Shown here: positions 14,751 to 23,868 of the stretch, piece by piece
Layout: each line of letters begins with the position of its first letter
Position numbering within the stretch: position 1 is the stretch's first letter
Assembly: GCA_902805655.1 (NCBI GenBank)
Contig: CADCTF010000146.1
Span: 1 to 40,845 of the forward strand
Length of the DNA: 40,845 nucleotides
Reading direction: 5' to 3'
Origin: an uncultured Acidimicrobiales bacterium
GTDB lineage: Bacteria; Actinomycetota; Acidimicrobiia; Acidimicrobiales; CADCTF01
Translations under genes and position numbers: made by a program
The notes under the pieces: generated by a model
Seen by the model: only the letters and a program-made list of their open reading frames with translations
Told to the model about the DNA's origin: nothing
The model's database searches: none

Positions 14751-16691
14751 TCAGAGCAGTGACTCGTCGAACACGAGCCCCCGGCCGGCACAGGCGGGGC
14801 AGAGCTCGCTGAGCGACTCCACGAGTCCCTCGCTGACCCGCTTGCGCGTCATCTCCACGAGCCCGAGCTCGGAGATGTCGAACACCTGCGTACGGGTCTT
14901 GTCCCGCGCCAGCGCAGCCCGGAACGTGCGGATCACGTCGTCGCGGTTCTTGTGGATCTCCATGTCGATGAAGTCGATGACGATGATGCCGCCGATGTCC
15001 CTGAGGCGGAGCTGGCGGGCGATCTCCTCGGCCGCCTCGAGGTTGTTGCGGTAGACCGTCTCCTCGAGGTTCACGCTGCCGACGTTCTTGCCGGTGTTGA
15101 CGTCGATCACCGTCAAGGCCTCGGTGCGCTCGATGATCAGCGATCCGCCGGAGGCGAGCCAGACCTTCCGGTCGAGAGCCTTGTGGAGCTGCTCGTGCAC
15201 GTGGTGCTTCTCGAAGATCGGGAGGCCCTCGGCCTCGGCGTCGTAGAGCTCGACCCGGTCGGCCAGCTCGGGGCTGATGCTGCCGACGTAGTCGCGGACC
15301 TCCTCGTACAGGGCTGGGTCGTCGATCACGACGCTGCGGTACTCGCGGTTGAACTCCTCGCGGATCACGCGCACCGCCATGTCCGGCTCGGCGTACAGGA
15401 GGGCCGGCGTCTTCGACCGCTGGGCCAGGGCCTCGATGGCGTCCCACTGCCGCACCAGGCGAAGGACGTCGCGACGCAGCTCGTCGGTGGTCGCACCTTC
15501 GGCCGCGGTGCGCACGATGATGCCGTGCTGGGGCGGCTTGACCTCGTCGAGCAGCTTGCGCAGGCGCTTGCGCTCGTCGTCGGAGAGCCGCTTGGAGATG
15601 CCGTAGGTGTCGCTGTTGGGTATCAGGACGCAGAACCGTCCGGGCAGCGAGACCTCCTGGGTCAGCCGGGCCCCCTTCGTGCCGATCGGGTTCTTGGTCA
15701 CCTGGCAGAGCACCGTCTGGCCGGTGCGCAGGAGCTGCTCGATCCGGGCGTCGGACTTGGCTTTGCCCTTGCTCGAACGGCCGGCGACCGACCCCTGCTC
15801 GACGTCGTCGGGGTCGTAGCGGATGTCCCCGCGGTAGAGCACCGCGTTCTTGGGGGTGCCGATGTCGATGAACGCGGCCTCCATGCCCGGCAGCACGTTC
15901 TGGACGCGACCGATGTAGATGTTCCCGTCGATCTGCGTGTCGGAGTCCTGCGGTCGTGACACGTAGTGCTCGATCAGGGCCCGGCCTTCGAGCACAGCGA
16001 TCTGGGTGGCCCCAGGCCGGACGTGGACGGCCATCAGGTACCGACCGACCGGGCGACCCTTCCGCTCACGTCCGCGGCGGCGCTCGAGCGTGTCCTCGTC
16101 GAGCTCGATCGGCGCTTCGTCGTCCAGCGCGTACGACCCGGCGCTGGTGACGGCGGCTTCCGCCCCGCTCACGCCCGGCTTCTTGGAACGGCCGCGGCCC
16201 CCCCGACGTCGACGCTTCTTGCCGTCGCCGGAGGCGTCATCGCCTGCCTCGGCGGTCGACGAGCCGGCGCGCCTGCCGCCGGCACCGCCCGAGGAGGAGT
16301 CGGCCGGCGGCCGGGTGTCACCGATCTTCGGCGCCGGACGCACGTCGCCGATGCGCGGTCGCGATTTGGCCTCGTTCACCTTCACGATGGCCCGGGCACC
16401 TACGGCAGTGCCGGTGCGGCCCTCACCGGGTGGGTCGGGCAGGTCGTCGGTGCGGGCGTCTACGGGGCCAGGGCCGGTCGGCCGTTCGCCATCCCCGAGC
16501 TCGGAGGCCGGACCTCGAGCGCGACCCCGCCCGCCGCGCGAACCGCGCCGGCGCTGCTTGCGGGCCGCTTCCTCGGGAGAGTCCGGACCCTCAGCCGCGA
16601 CGGCCGGCCCGTCGAGCGGGGGCATCGGCGGCGGCGAGGGACGACGCTCCGGGATCTCGTCCTGGGCGGCGCCCACGATCGGCTCGGACAT
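14751..16691 (-). CDS. rne: Ribonuclease E/G family endoribonuclease
   Basis: 646 residues. An N-terminal low-complexity region of about 205 residues (Arg/Gly/Pro-rich, RRRRGGRGRSKK) is probably disordered and RNA-binding. The catalytic core follows: RNase H-like start RYLMAVHVRPG at about 213, S1 domain (GNIYIGRVQNVLPGMEAAFIDIG), and the metal-binding Asp residues in VIDVNTGKN (about 526) and IDFIDME (about 569). The Zn-link CPACAGRG near 630 joins protomers in this family. The enzyme cuts single-stranded A/U-rich RNA in mRNA decay and rRNA maturation. AAGGGA overlaps the upstream stop region and stands seven bases before the ATG, so translation is probably coupled to the DUF2344 gene. The scaffold is N-terminal, as in other actinobacterial enzymes. 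Confidence 0.95.
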   Translation of the reverse strand: MSEPIVGAAQDEIPERRPSPPPMPPLDGPAVAAEGPDSPEEAARKQRRRGSRGGRGRARGPASELGDGERPTGPGPVDARTDDLPDPPGEGRTGTAVGARAIVKVNEAKSRPRIGDVRPAPKIGDTRPPADSSSGGAGGRRAGSSTAEAGDDASGDGKKRRRRGGRGRSKKPGVSGAEAAVTSAGSYALDDEAPIELDEDTLERRRGRERKGRPVGRYLMAVHVRPGATQIAVLEGRALIEHYVSRPQDSDTQIDGNIYIGRVQNVLPGMEAAFIDIGTPKNAVLYRGDIRYDPDDVEQGSVAGRSSKGKAKSDARIEQLLRTGQTVLCQVTKNPIGTKGARLTQEVSLPGRFCVLIPNSDTYGISKRLSDDERKRLRKLLDEVKPPQHGIIVRTAAEGATTDELRRDVLRLVRQWDAIEALAQRSKTPALLYAEPDMAVRVIREEFNREYRSVVIDDPALYEEVRDYVGSISPELADRVELYDAEAEGLPIFEKHHVHEQLHKALDRKVWLASGGSLIIERTEALTVIDVNTGKNVGSVNLEETVYRNNLEAAEEIARQLRLRDIGGIIVIDFIDMEIHKNRDDVIRTFRAALARDKTRTQVFDISELGLVEMTRKRVSEGLVESLSELCPACAGRGLVFDESLL

Positions 16692-16706
16692 GGGGGAGTT
16701 CCCTTC

Positions 16707-17435
16707 TCATGACACCCGCTCCAGCGTTGGCGCGAGTGGCGCGTCCGTCGCGTCCGCAGGGAGTGGCTCCCGCGGCGCGCCGTCGCGCGAAGTGATCCAT
16801 TGGTGGGTCCTGCGAACCCGCACCTCCTCGACGCCACCGGCTAGGGCGGCGAGGAGCTCGGCGGGGCGAAGCGTTCGAGGCTGGGTGGCCAGCACGCAGG
16901 CGAGGGCGGGATACCCGTCGACCGCCTCGATGGGAGTAGCGGAGACGATGGCGGGCCGAACGTCGTCCTCCGACGTCTGGCCCTTGCGCTCCCGCGCGAT
17001 GACGAGGCTGTCTGCAGCGAGGGCCGTGGTGATCAGCACCCCCAGCTCGTCCTCCGTCACGCCGGTGACGGCCAGCTCCCACCGGCACGACGTGATCTGG
17101 TGCTGCAGCGAGTCGGCCCCCGACTCGACCGGGGCCACGGCGGTGACGTCGATGCCGACGGGAAGCATCGGCGAGAGCCGGGCGGGCAGGCCGCTGGGCT
17201 CGAAGTCGTCTGCCGTGCGCAGCGGATCGAGCTCGATGTCGAGGTACTCGGCGTCGGACTCGGCACCGGTGGGCAGGGCCAGGCCGAAGCTCACCTTGGG
17301 CCGGGGCGAGAAGCCGATCGAGTAGGCGAGCGGCAGGTCGGCCCGCCGGAAGGCCCGCTCCCACATCCGGGCCACATCACGATGGCTGGTGAAGCGGATC
17401 TTGCCGTACTTGGTGAAGCGCAGCCGAACCCTCAC
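16707..17435 (-). CDS. TIGR03936/DUF2344 radical-SAM-associated protein
   Basis: 242 residues from GTG 17435, which overlaps the stop of the radical SAM gene by 4 bases (GTGA). The N-terminus VRVRLRFTKYGKIRFTSHRD, together with AYSIGFSPRPKVSFGLALP, is the hallmark of this family; LDIEL follows. It has no radical SAM cysteines of its own. In other phyla the same domain is fused to, or sits beside, the TIGR03960-type radical SAM protein, as here. The biochemical role is not established. The coupling to the upstream gene suggests a two-subunit enzyme, possibly acting on RNA given the RNase E/G and ribosomal genes downstream, but that is inference. Confidence 0.9.
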   Translation of the reverse strand: MRVRLRFTKYGKIRFTSHRDVARMWERAFRRADLPLAYSIGFSPRPKVSFGLALPTGAESDAEYLDIELDPLRTADDFEPSGLPARLSPMLPVGIDVTAVAPVESGADSLQHQITSCRWELAVTGVTEDELGVLITTALAADSLVIARERKGQTSEDDVRPAIVSATPIEAVDGYPALACVLATQPRTLRPAELLAALAGGVEEVRVRRTHQWITSRDGAPREPLPADATDAPLAPTLERVS

Positions 17436-19393
17436 GACCGCGGCGCTCCGGCTCCGGCACGGGGCAGCAGCTGCACGGGCACCGCCCCTCCGGTGGACAG
17501 GTCCTGCCCGGTTCCCTGCGATCCGCCTGCAGGCGGGGTGGCGGAGGCCACCCGGTGCTCGATGCCGTAGCCCGTGCATGCGCCGCAGTCGTAGCAAGGC
17601 GTCCACCGGCAGTCCGGCGTGCCGGCCTCGGCCAAGGCGTCCTCCCAGTCACCCCACAGGAAGTCCTTGTGGAGGCCCGCCGAGATGTGGTCCCAGGGCA
17701 GGACCTCGTCGGCCTCGCGATGGCGGTGGACGTACCAGTCGATGGACAGGCCCTGGCGAGCCATGGCGTCTTCCCAGAGCTGCAGGTCGAAGAACTCGCT
17801 CCACTCCTGGAAGGTGCCGCCGTGGCGCCAGACGTCCTCGATGACGGCGCCGATGCGGCGGTCACCCCGGCTGGCGATGCCCTCGGCCATCGTGGCCTTG
17901 GGGTCGTGCCACTTGAGGCTGACGCCACGCTCCTTGCGGGTTGCATCGCGCAGCAGGTTGATCTTGCGGCGCAGCTCCTCCGCCGTGTTCTGGCCGAACC
18001 ACTGGAAGGGGGTCTGAGCCTTGGGCACGAACCCGCCGACGGAAGCGACGACGTTGACCCGGTTGGAGTGCTTGCGGCCGACGGCCACGCACTGCCGGGC
18101 CAGCTCGGCGATGCCGAGGGTGTCCTCGTCGGTCTCGGTCGGCAGGCCCGTGAGGAAGTAGAGCTTCACCCGCTGCCATCCCTGGCTGAAGGCGGAGTCG
18201 ACGGCGCCGTAGAGGTCTTCCTCGCGGATGAGCTTGGAGATGACCTGGCGCATGCGCCACGTGCCCCCCTCGGGGGCGAAGGTGAGGCCTGTGCGGCGGA
18301 CCTTGGCGATCTCGCTGGCGATGCCGACGGTGTAGGCGTCGACCCGGAGGCTCGGCAGGCTGACCGACACCTGGCCGGAGCAGCTGGGGTCGTTGATGAT
18401 GCCGCCGACGACCTGGTCGATGCCCGAGTAGTCGGCCGAAGACAGCGAGGTCAGGGCCACCTCGTCGTAGCCGGTTCGCTTCAGGCCGTCCGACACCATC
18501 TGCTGCACCTGAGCGGCCGGCCGCTCGCGCACCGGGCGGGTGATCATGCCGGCCTGGCAGAACCGGCAGCCTCGGGTGCAGCCGCGGAAGATCTCCACGT
18601 TGAGCCGGTCGTGCACGACCTCGGTGACCGGCACGAGCTGCGACTTCGGGTACGGCCACGCGCCGAGGTCGGCGATCGTGCGCTTCTCCACACGCGCCGG
18701 CACGTCGTTGTACTTCGGGGTGATCGAGGCCAGCCGAGCGCCGTCGTACTCCACGTCGTACATCGACGGCACGTAGACGCCAGGCACCTTGCTGAGCTCG
18801 CGGAGCACGCCTTGGCGCGACCCGGGGGTGCGGCCGGATCGCTTCCAGTCCCCCACCACCTCGGTGATCTCGGCGATGACCTCTTCGCCGTCGCCGATGA
18901 CGAACAGGTCGACGAAGTCGGCCAGCGGCTCGGGGTTGAACGTGCAGTGCCCGCCGGCCGCGATCAGCGGGTGCTCGGGACCGCGCTCGGCGGCGCGCAC
19001 CGGGGTGCCGGCCAGGTCGATGCAGTTGAGCAGGTTGGTGTAGACGAGCTCGGCCGAGAGGTTGAAGGCGATGAGGTCGAAGTCGCCGGCCGCACGGTGG
19101 GTGTCGACGCTGAACAGAGGGACGCCGCGTGCACGGAGGAGCGCCTCGAGGTCGGTCCACGGGGCATAGGAGCGCTCGGCGACGGCGTCGTCCCGCTCGT
19201 TCAGCAGCTCGTAGAGGATCTGGAGCCCCTGGTTCGGGAGACCGATCTCGTAGGCGTCGGGGTACACCAGCAGCCACGCCACCTTGTGGGGGCCGTGCAC
19301 GGGCTGCTGGGCCCCGTCCTCGCACCCGATGTAGCGAGCCGGCTTCTGCACCTTGGCCAGGAGCGGTTCGATCCGTGGCCAGAGGGAGGTCAT
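17432..19393 (-). CDS. TIGR03960-type B12-binding domain/radical SAM protein
   Basis: 653 residues from ATG 19393 (MTSLWPRIEPLLAKVQKPAR). The N-terminal part resembles a cobalamin-binding fold (VAWLLVYPDAYEIGLPNQGL, DLIAFNLSAELVYTNLLN). The radical SAM core carries the 4Fe-4S cluster motif in FRGCTRGCRFCQAGM at about 268-282, followed by TFAPEGGTWRMRQVI and LYFLTGLPTETDED. A C-terminal Cys cluster (CYDCGACTGYG) near 600 may bind another metal. The reaction is unknown. It overlaps the DUF2344 gene by 4 bases. The open frame continues far upstream, but only into the antisense-free shadow of rodA; the family N-terminus begins at this ATG. A palindrome over a TACACT box lies just upstream. Confidence 0.93.
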   Translation of the reverse strand: MTSLWPRIEPLLAKVQKPARYIGCEDGAQQPVHGPHKVAWLLVYPDAYEIGLPNQGLQILYELLNERDDAVAERSYAPWTDLEALLRARGVPLFSVDTHRAAGDFDLIAFNLSAELVYTNLLNCIDLAGTPVRAAERGPEHPLIAAGGHCTFNPEPLADFVDLFVIGDGEEVIAEITEVVGDWKRSGRTPGSRQGVLRELSKVPGVYVPSMYDVEYDGARLASITPKYNDVPARVEKRTIADLGAWPYPKSQLVPVTEVVHDRLNVEIFRGCTRGCRFCQAGMITRPVRERPAAQVQQMVSDGLKRTGYDEVALTSLSSADYSGIDQVVGGIINDPSCSGQVSVSLPSLRVDAYTVGIASEIAKVRRTGLTFAPEGGTWRMRQVISKLIREEDLYGAVDSAFSQGWQRVKLYFLTGLPTETDEDTLGIAELARQCVAVGRKHSNRVNVVASVGGFVPKAQTPFQWFGQNTAEELRRKINLLRDATRKERGVSLKWHDPKATMAEGIASRGDRRIGAVIEDVWRHGGTFQEWSEFFDLQLWEDAMARQGLSIDWYVHRHREADEVLPWDHISAGLHKDFLWGDWEDALAEAGTPDCRWTPCYDCGACTGYGIEHRVASATPPAGGSQGTGQDLSTGGAVPVQLLPRAGAGAPRS

Positions 19394-19398
19394 TTGCA

Positions 19399-19416
19399 CA
19401 CCCAGTGTAGTGGGTG
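19399..19416. promoter_or_regulatory. Palindrome over a candidate -10 box before the radical SAM gene
   Basis: CACCCA-6 bases-TGGGTG is a perfect inverted repeat centred in the 56-base gap after rodA. Read on the minus strand its middle contains TACACT (19404-19409), 10 bases before the ATG at 19393. It could be an operator covering a -10 element or an mRNA hairpin near the start codon. No protein is known to me for this site. Confidence 0.35.
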
Positions 19417-19449
19417 CATTTCCGACATCTCCTGTGGCCCCAAAGGCGG

Positions 19450-20610
19450 TCAGGCGAAGCGACGCATGCGGACGTTGAGCACCAGGCCCACCGCCGCGAA
19501 TGCGGCGAGCGTGGAGGATCCGCCGTAGCTGAGGAACGGCAGGGGGATGCCGGTGATCGGCATGATGCCCATCGTCATGCCGACGTTCTCGAAGACCTGG
19601 AAGACGAACATGGACAGGACGCCGACGCAGATGAGCGACCCGAAGAGGTCTCTGGCGAGCGCGGCCGCGCGCCACACGCGCCACGCCAGCAGCCCGTAGA
19701 CGGCAAGGAGCAGGCCCGACCCCACGAGCCCCAGCTGCTCGCCCACCGCGGTGAAGATGAAGTCGGTGTGCTGCTCGGGGACGTAGGACAGGTTCGTCTG
19801 GGTGCCGGCGAAGAGGCCCTTGCCCAGCACACCGCCGGAGCCGATCGCCGTCTTGGACTGGTTGAGGTTGTAGGCGGCCCGCCGCGTGTCGTTTTGGGGA
19901 TCGAGGAACGACGTGAGCCGGTCGAGCTGATAGTCCTGGAGCACGTTCAGCTGGACGACGGCGACCACCGGCACGACGCCGAGCGCCAGCAGCGCCAGCA
20001 GGTGGCGACCCTTGGCCCCCGCCACCAGCAGGATGCCGAGCAGGATCACGAGGAACACGAGCGACGTGCCCAGGTCCGGCTGCAGGTAGATGAGGGCGAC
20101 CGGCACCGCCGCCAGGCCCACCGCCACACCGACTCGCTCCCAGTTCAGGTCGGCGCCGTGAAGCGACCCGTAGGCGGCCAGGACGACGATGAGGCCGACC
20201 TTGGCCAGCTCGGACGGTTGGAGCTGGAAGCCGGCCAGCTCGAAGCTGGCCTGCTGGCCCTTGCGCTCCACCCCCAGCGGTGACAGGACGGCGAGCAGGG
20301 CGAGCACCATGGCGCCGTAGACGAGCGGCGCGCGGTTCTGGAGCACGCGGTAGTCGACGAGGGCCGTCACCGCCATGACGACGACGCCGACCACCACGAA
20401 CGCGGCCTGTCGCTTCAGGTAGAACGCGGGGTCGGTGCCCTGCTCGGCGAGGCGCGTCCGGGTCGAGCTGTAGATCATGACGAGGCCGAGCGACACGCAG
20501 GTGAGCACGCTGACCACGAGGGCGATGTCGACGTGGCGCCAAGCGGTCGCGGCGCGGCGGCGAGCGGCGAGGCCGGGGCCGAACTGGCGGGTCATCGTCG
20601 CGCCGGCCAT
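19450..20610 (-). CDS. rodA: Rod-shape SEDS peptidoglycan glycosyltransferase RodA
   Basis: 386 residues, polytopic with about ten hydrophobic segments. SEDS signatures are visible: YSSTRTRLAEQGTDP after TM1, LQPSELAKVGLIV, YLQPDLGTSLVF with the catalytic-region Asp, and GMTMGIMPITGIPLPFLSYG near the end. It polymerises lipid II in the elongasome together with the class B PBP encoded just upstream. Its ATG shares one base with the PBP2 stop (TGATG), giving coupled translation and equal dosage. RodA is preferred over FtsW because of the mreBCD-PBP2 neighbours. Confidence 0.95.
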   Translation of the reverse strand: MAGATMTRQFGPGLAARRRAATAWRHVDIALVVSVLTCVSLGLVMIYSSTRTRLAEQGTDPAFYLKRQAAFVVVGVVVMAVTALVDYRVLQNRAPLVYGAMVLALLAVLSPLGVERKGQQASFELAGFQLQPSELAKVGLIVVLAAYGSLHGADLNWERVGVAVGLAAVPVALIYLQPDLGTSLVFLVILLGILLVAGAKGRHLLALLALGVVPVVAVVQLNVLQDYQLDRLTSFLDPQNDTRRAAYNLNQSKTAIGSGGVLGKGLFAGTQTNLSYVPEQHTDFIFTAVGEQLGLVGSGLLLAVYGLLAWRVWRAAALARDLFGSLICVGVLSMFVFQVFENVGMTMGIMPITGIPLPFLSYGGSSTLAAFAAVGLVLNVRMRRFA

Positions 20611-22520
20611 CAGTCGAACCCGTCCCCGGCGAACACCGAACCCGGCTGCTGGCCGCCGACGCCTTCGAAGATCCGGCGGGCCACCGGGGCCGCCACCGCG
20701 CCGCCGAAGCCCGACTCCTCCATGACGACCGCTATGGCATAGCGGGGGGCGTTGACCGGCGCGAAGGCGGCGAAGATGGCGCTGTCCTGCTTCGACGTCA
20801 CCTGGGCCGTGCCGGTCTTGCCCGCCACGGACATGGCGGAGTAGCCGGCGAAGGCCGTGCGGGCCGTGCCCTCGCGGTCCGCCACCACACCCCTGAGCCC
20901 GTCGCGGATGGCCTCGTCCACCGCGGGCGACACCTCGACGGTGCGCACCTTGGCCGCCGGCTCCTCCCTGACGGTGTTGCCCTGGCGGTCGACCACTCGG
21001 GCCGCCACACGAGGCCGGAACACCGATCCCCCGTTGCCGAAGGTGGCGTACGTGCTCGCCAGCTGGAGCGGGGTCACCAGCACATCACCCTGCCCGATGG
21101 CCATGTTGACGCTGTCGCCCGTCTGCCAGGTGCCTTCGGGGAAGGCGACCGGGTTCTCGGCATGGCGGCGCTTCTTGAGATCCGGGTCAGGGATCAGGCC
21201 GGGCCGTTCGCTGGGCAGGGAGATGCCCGTCCTGGAGCCGAGCCCGTAGGCCTTCGCGGTGTCCTGCATGCCGTCCTCCACCCCCTTCTCCAGCCAGAAG
21301 CGAGCACCGAGGTCGTAGAAGTACACGTCGCTCGAGACGGTGAGAGACCGGCTCAGGTTCACCGAGCCGTACGCGGCCCCACCGGCGTTGCGCTTCGTGC
21401 ACTGCTCGCCTCGGCAGCTGGGGATGGTGAACGAGCCGCGGTCGGTGATGGTGGTTCGGGGGTCGACCATCCCGCGCTCGGTGGCGGCGGCCGCGGTGAC
21501 GAGCTTGAACGTCGAGCCCGGCGCGTAGCCGCTCTGGATGGCCCGGTTGGTGAGAGCTGCGCCCTTGGTGTCGTCAACCAGCTCGCGGTAGCGCTCGGGC
21601 GGGAGCCCGGCCACGAACTCGCTCGGGTCATAGGTCGGGTACGAAGCCATGGCCAGCACGCTGCCGTCCGACGGGTCGAGCACCACGACGGCCCCGGCCG
21701 GCGCGACGAACGGCCTGCCCTCTTCGTTGTCCCGCAGGCCACGCGCCACCTCGAGGCCCTGGAGCAGGGACTCCTCGGCCAGACGTTGCACCTCCAGGTC
21801 GATGGTGAGGTGGACGTCGTGGCCGGCCACGGGCGGCTGGTGGTCGAGGGTGCTCAGCACGCGACCCTTGGCGTCGACCTGCAGCTTGGTGACCCCGGCC
21901 ACGCCCCGGAGGTCACGCTCGTGGACGAGCTCGATCCCCGACTGGCCGATGGCGTCGCCGAGGCGGTATCCCTCGGCCTTCCGCTCCTGCAGCTTCTCGG
22001 CGCTGATCTCGAGGACGTAGCCGAGGAGGTGCGAGGCGATCGACCCGTTCGGATACGAGCGCTGAGCGATGATCGCCGACTGGACGCCGGGGAAGTCGGT
22101 GCGGTGCTCGGCGAGGTAGGTGACCTTGTGCTCGGGCACTGCTTCGGCCACGGGAACGGGCCGGAACCGGCTGTGTCGGAGGTCGGCCAGCCGCTTGTCG
22201 AGCTCGGGCCTGCCGATCTCGAGCAGCGTGGCCAGGCGCCCGAGCACCTCGTTGCGGTCCGGGTGCCCGGCCAGCACTGCGAGGTCGACGGTGATGGCTT
22301 CAACCCGCTTGTTGACCACGAGCGGCCGGCCGCGGCGATCGCGGATCTCCCCTCGCGGAGCCTCAGTGTGCACGAAGCGGATCTCGTTGGCGCTCGCGGC
22401 GGCGATGAAGCTGTTGGAGTCCAGCACCTGCAGGTACCAGAGCCGGGCGAACATGGCCGAGAAGAGCCCCACCACCACGACGGCGATCACGGAGAGCCGC
22501 ACGTGGGCGTTGGTGCTCAT
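20610..22520 (-). CDS. mrdA: Penicillin-binding protein 2 (class B transpeptidase, elongasome)
   Basis: 636 residues from the ATG at 22520, which overlaps the mreD stop (ATGA). One N-terminal transmembrane helix (residues about 8-28) is followed by the pedestal domain (APRGEIRDRRGRPLV). The transpeptidase domain carries SxxK in APGSTFKLV (Ser about 333), the SxD/N motif SSD in LTVSSDVYFYDLG, and KTG in VAGKTGTAQ near 566. The domain cross-links new peptidoglycan on the outer face of the membrane during lateral growth. The frame is open upstream, but the TM helix begins at this ATG. The pairing with rodA and mreBCD identifies it as PBP2 and not the divisome PBP3. Confidence 0.95.
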   Translation of the reverse strand: MSTNAHVRLSVIAVVVVGLFSAMFARLWYLQVLDSNSFIAAASANEIRFVHTEAPRGEIRDRRGRPLVVNKRVEAITVDLAVLAGHPDRNEVLGRLATLLEIGRPELDKRLADLRHSRFRPVPVAEAVPEHKVTYLAEHRTDFPGVQSAIIAQRSYPNGSIASHLLGYVLEISAEKLQERKAEGYRLGDAIGQSGIELVHERDLRGVAGVTKLQVDAKGRVLSTLDHQPPVAGHDVHLTIDLEVQRLAEESLLQGLEVARGLRDNEEGRPFVAPAGAVVVLDPSDGSVLAMASYPTYDPSEFVAGLPPERYRELVDDTKGAALTNRAIQSGYAPGSTFKLVTAAAATERGMVDPRTTITDRGSFTIPSCRGEQCTKRNAGGAAYGSVNLSRSLTVSSDVYFYDLGARFWLEKGVEDGMQDTAKAYGLGSRTGISLPSERPGLIPDPDLKKRRHAENPVAFPEGTWQTGDSVNMAIGQGDVLVTPLQLASTYATFGNGGSVFRPRVAARVVDRQGNTVREEPAAKVRTVEVSPAVDEAIRDGLRGVVADREGTARTAFAGYSAMSVAGKTGTAQVTSKQDSAIFAAFAPVNAPRYAIAVVMEESGFGGAVAAPVARRIFEGVGGQQPGSVFAGDGFD

Positions 22521-23026
22521 GACCCGGCGTAGCCGCGGCTGAGGCCGTCGTCGCCCAGGGCCCAGGTCACCAGAGGGATGGCCGCGATGCTGAGCGGCGC
22601 GTTCAGGATGCAGACCACTGCGGCGACGACTGCCAACCGGGAGTCGATCATCTGGGTCTGGCCGACCACGGTGCTCACCAGGGCGTAGCCGACCACACCC
22701 AGGGCGCTGCCTCCAGCGGCGATCGCGACGGGGATCCACCAGGTGCTCCGCAGGATTCCCGAGCGGAACGCTCCGACGGTGAACCCGAGCACGCTGTAGA
22801 CGAGGGCAGAAAGGCCGAACGGCGCCAGGAGGAAGAGGTCGGCGAGCAGACCGGCGGCGAACCCCATTGCGGCGCCCCGCTCCCGCCCGCCAGCGAGCCC
22901 GGCGGCAAGGGGCACGATCAGGAGCAGCTCGGGGTGCGCTCCCTCGATGCGCAGCCGGCGGAGCACGATGGCCTGGACGACCACGAAGGTGACGAGCAGC
23001 ACCGGGATGCGAAAGCGCGGGCGCAT
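22517..23026 (-). CDS. mreD: Rod shape-determining protein MreD
   Basis: 169 residues from the ATG at 23026, which shares one base with the mreC stop (TGATG); a GTG five codons upstream lies inside mreC. It is strongly hydrophobic with about five transmembrane segments (RIPVLLVTFVVVQAIVL, ELLLIVPLAAGLAGG, LVYSVLGFTVGAF, WIPVAIAAGGSALGVVGYAL). AGLLADLFLLAPFGLSALVY is the usual MreD core. It bridges MreC and the SEDS-PBP pair in the membrane. MreD sequences are weakly conserved; gene position carries much of the call. Confidence 0.92.
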   Translation of the reverse strand: MRPRFRIPVLLVTFVVVQAIVLRRLRIEGAHPELLLIVPLAAGLAGGRERGAAMGFAAGLLADLFLLAPFGLSALVYSVLGFTVGAFRSGILRSTWWIPVAIAAGGSALGVVGYALVSTVVGQTQMIDSRLAVVAAVVCILNAPLSIAAIPLVTWALGDDGLSRGYAGS

Positions 23027-23856
23027 CAGCCGGCGGTCCACTGCAGGACGGTGACGAAGCTCAGCCGCTCGAGGTCGACCACCGGCGCGATCGACACCGA
23101 CTGCTGGAGCGCGCCGGCTGGAGCCGACGCCGCCGTCACCCGGCCGACCGGGATGCCCCTCGGGTAGAGGCTGCGCTGGAGGCCGCTGGTCACCACGCTG
23201 TCCCCCAGGGCGACAGCCGTGTCGGGCTCGACGTGGTCGACGGTGAGGTCGGCCCGGAACCCGCCTCCGTTGGCCACACCGGTGTCACCGGACGGAAGGA
23301 CGACGCCCACGCCGAAGGTCTTGTCCGTCAGGAGCACGACTGTGGAGCGGCGCTGAGACACGGCTGAGACCCTGCCGACGAGCCCGGCGCCACTCACGAC
23401 CGGCATGCCCTCGACCACGCCTGCGTCGGCGCCCTTGTCGATCTCCAGGGCCAGCTCGAAGTTGGATGCGGACGTCGAGACCACCCGGGCATGCACCCGG
23501 GGCACGTCCTGCACGGACCCCAGCGCGTTGATGGCCAGCAGCGCCTGGCGCTCCCGCTCGACTGCCTGGGCCTGGTGGAGCTGGCCCCGATGGTCGGCGA
23601 TCTCCTGGCGCAACCGCTCGTTCTCGGCCTGCAGATCGCCGTAGTGCAAGATCCCACCGACCATGCTCCCGACGGGAGCGAAGAGGCGGTCGCTGAATTC
23701 CTGCACCGGCGCCAGCGCGTCGCGCGACGCGCCCTTGACCGTCTCGACCGCACTCGACCCGGTGCCCCGGTAGTCCAGCGTCACCAGGGTGATCGACGTC
23801 AGGACCAGCACCAGCAACGTGAAGCGCGGCCGGGCCGAACGCCGGTAGATGGCCAA
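23026..23856 (-). CDS. mreC: Rod shape-determining protein MreC
   Basis: 276 residues from a TTG at 23856; no better start exists in the 12-base gap after mreB. A cytoplasmic Arg-rich tip and one transmembrane helix (about residues 13-31) lead to a short coiled coil (DLQAENERLRQEIADHRGQL). A periplasm-side beta domain follows, with the family motifs GSVQDVPRVHARVV, VEGMPVVSGAGLVGRV and DSVVTSGLQRSLYPRGIPVG. MreC activates PBP2-RodA. The order mreB-mreC-mreD-PBP2-rodA is complete here. Confidence 0.95.
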   Translation of the reverse strand: MAIYRRSARPRFTLLVLVLTSITLVTLDYRGTGSSAVETVKGASRDALAPVQEFSDRLFAPVGSMVGGILHYGDLQAENERLRQEIADHRGQLHQAQAVERERQALLAINALGSVQDVPRVHARVVSTSASNFELALEIDKGADAGVVEGMPVVSGAGLVGRVSAVSQRRSTVVLLTDKTFGVGVVLPSGDTGVANGGGFRADLTVDHVEPDTAVALGDSVVTSGLQRSLYPRGIPVGRVTAASAPAGALQQSVSIAPVVDLERLSFVTVLQWTAG

Positions 23857-23868
23857 GCTCGGGGCGCT

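Noticed and set aside
17555-19528. Plus-strand frame of 657 codons antisense to the radical SAM gene
   Set aside because: No recognisable motif; composition is that of the complementary frame of the real gene.
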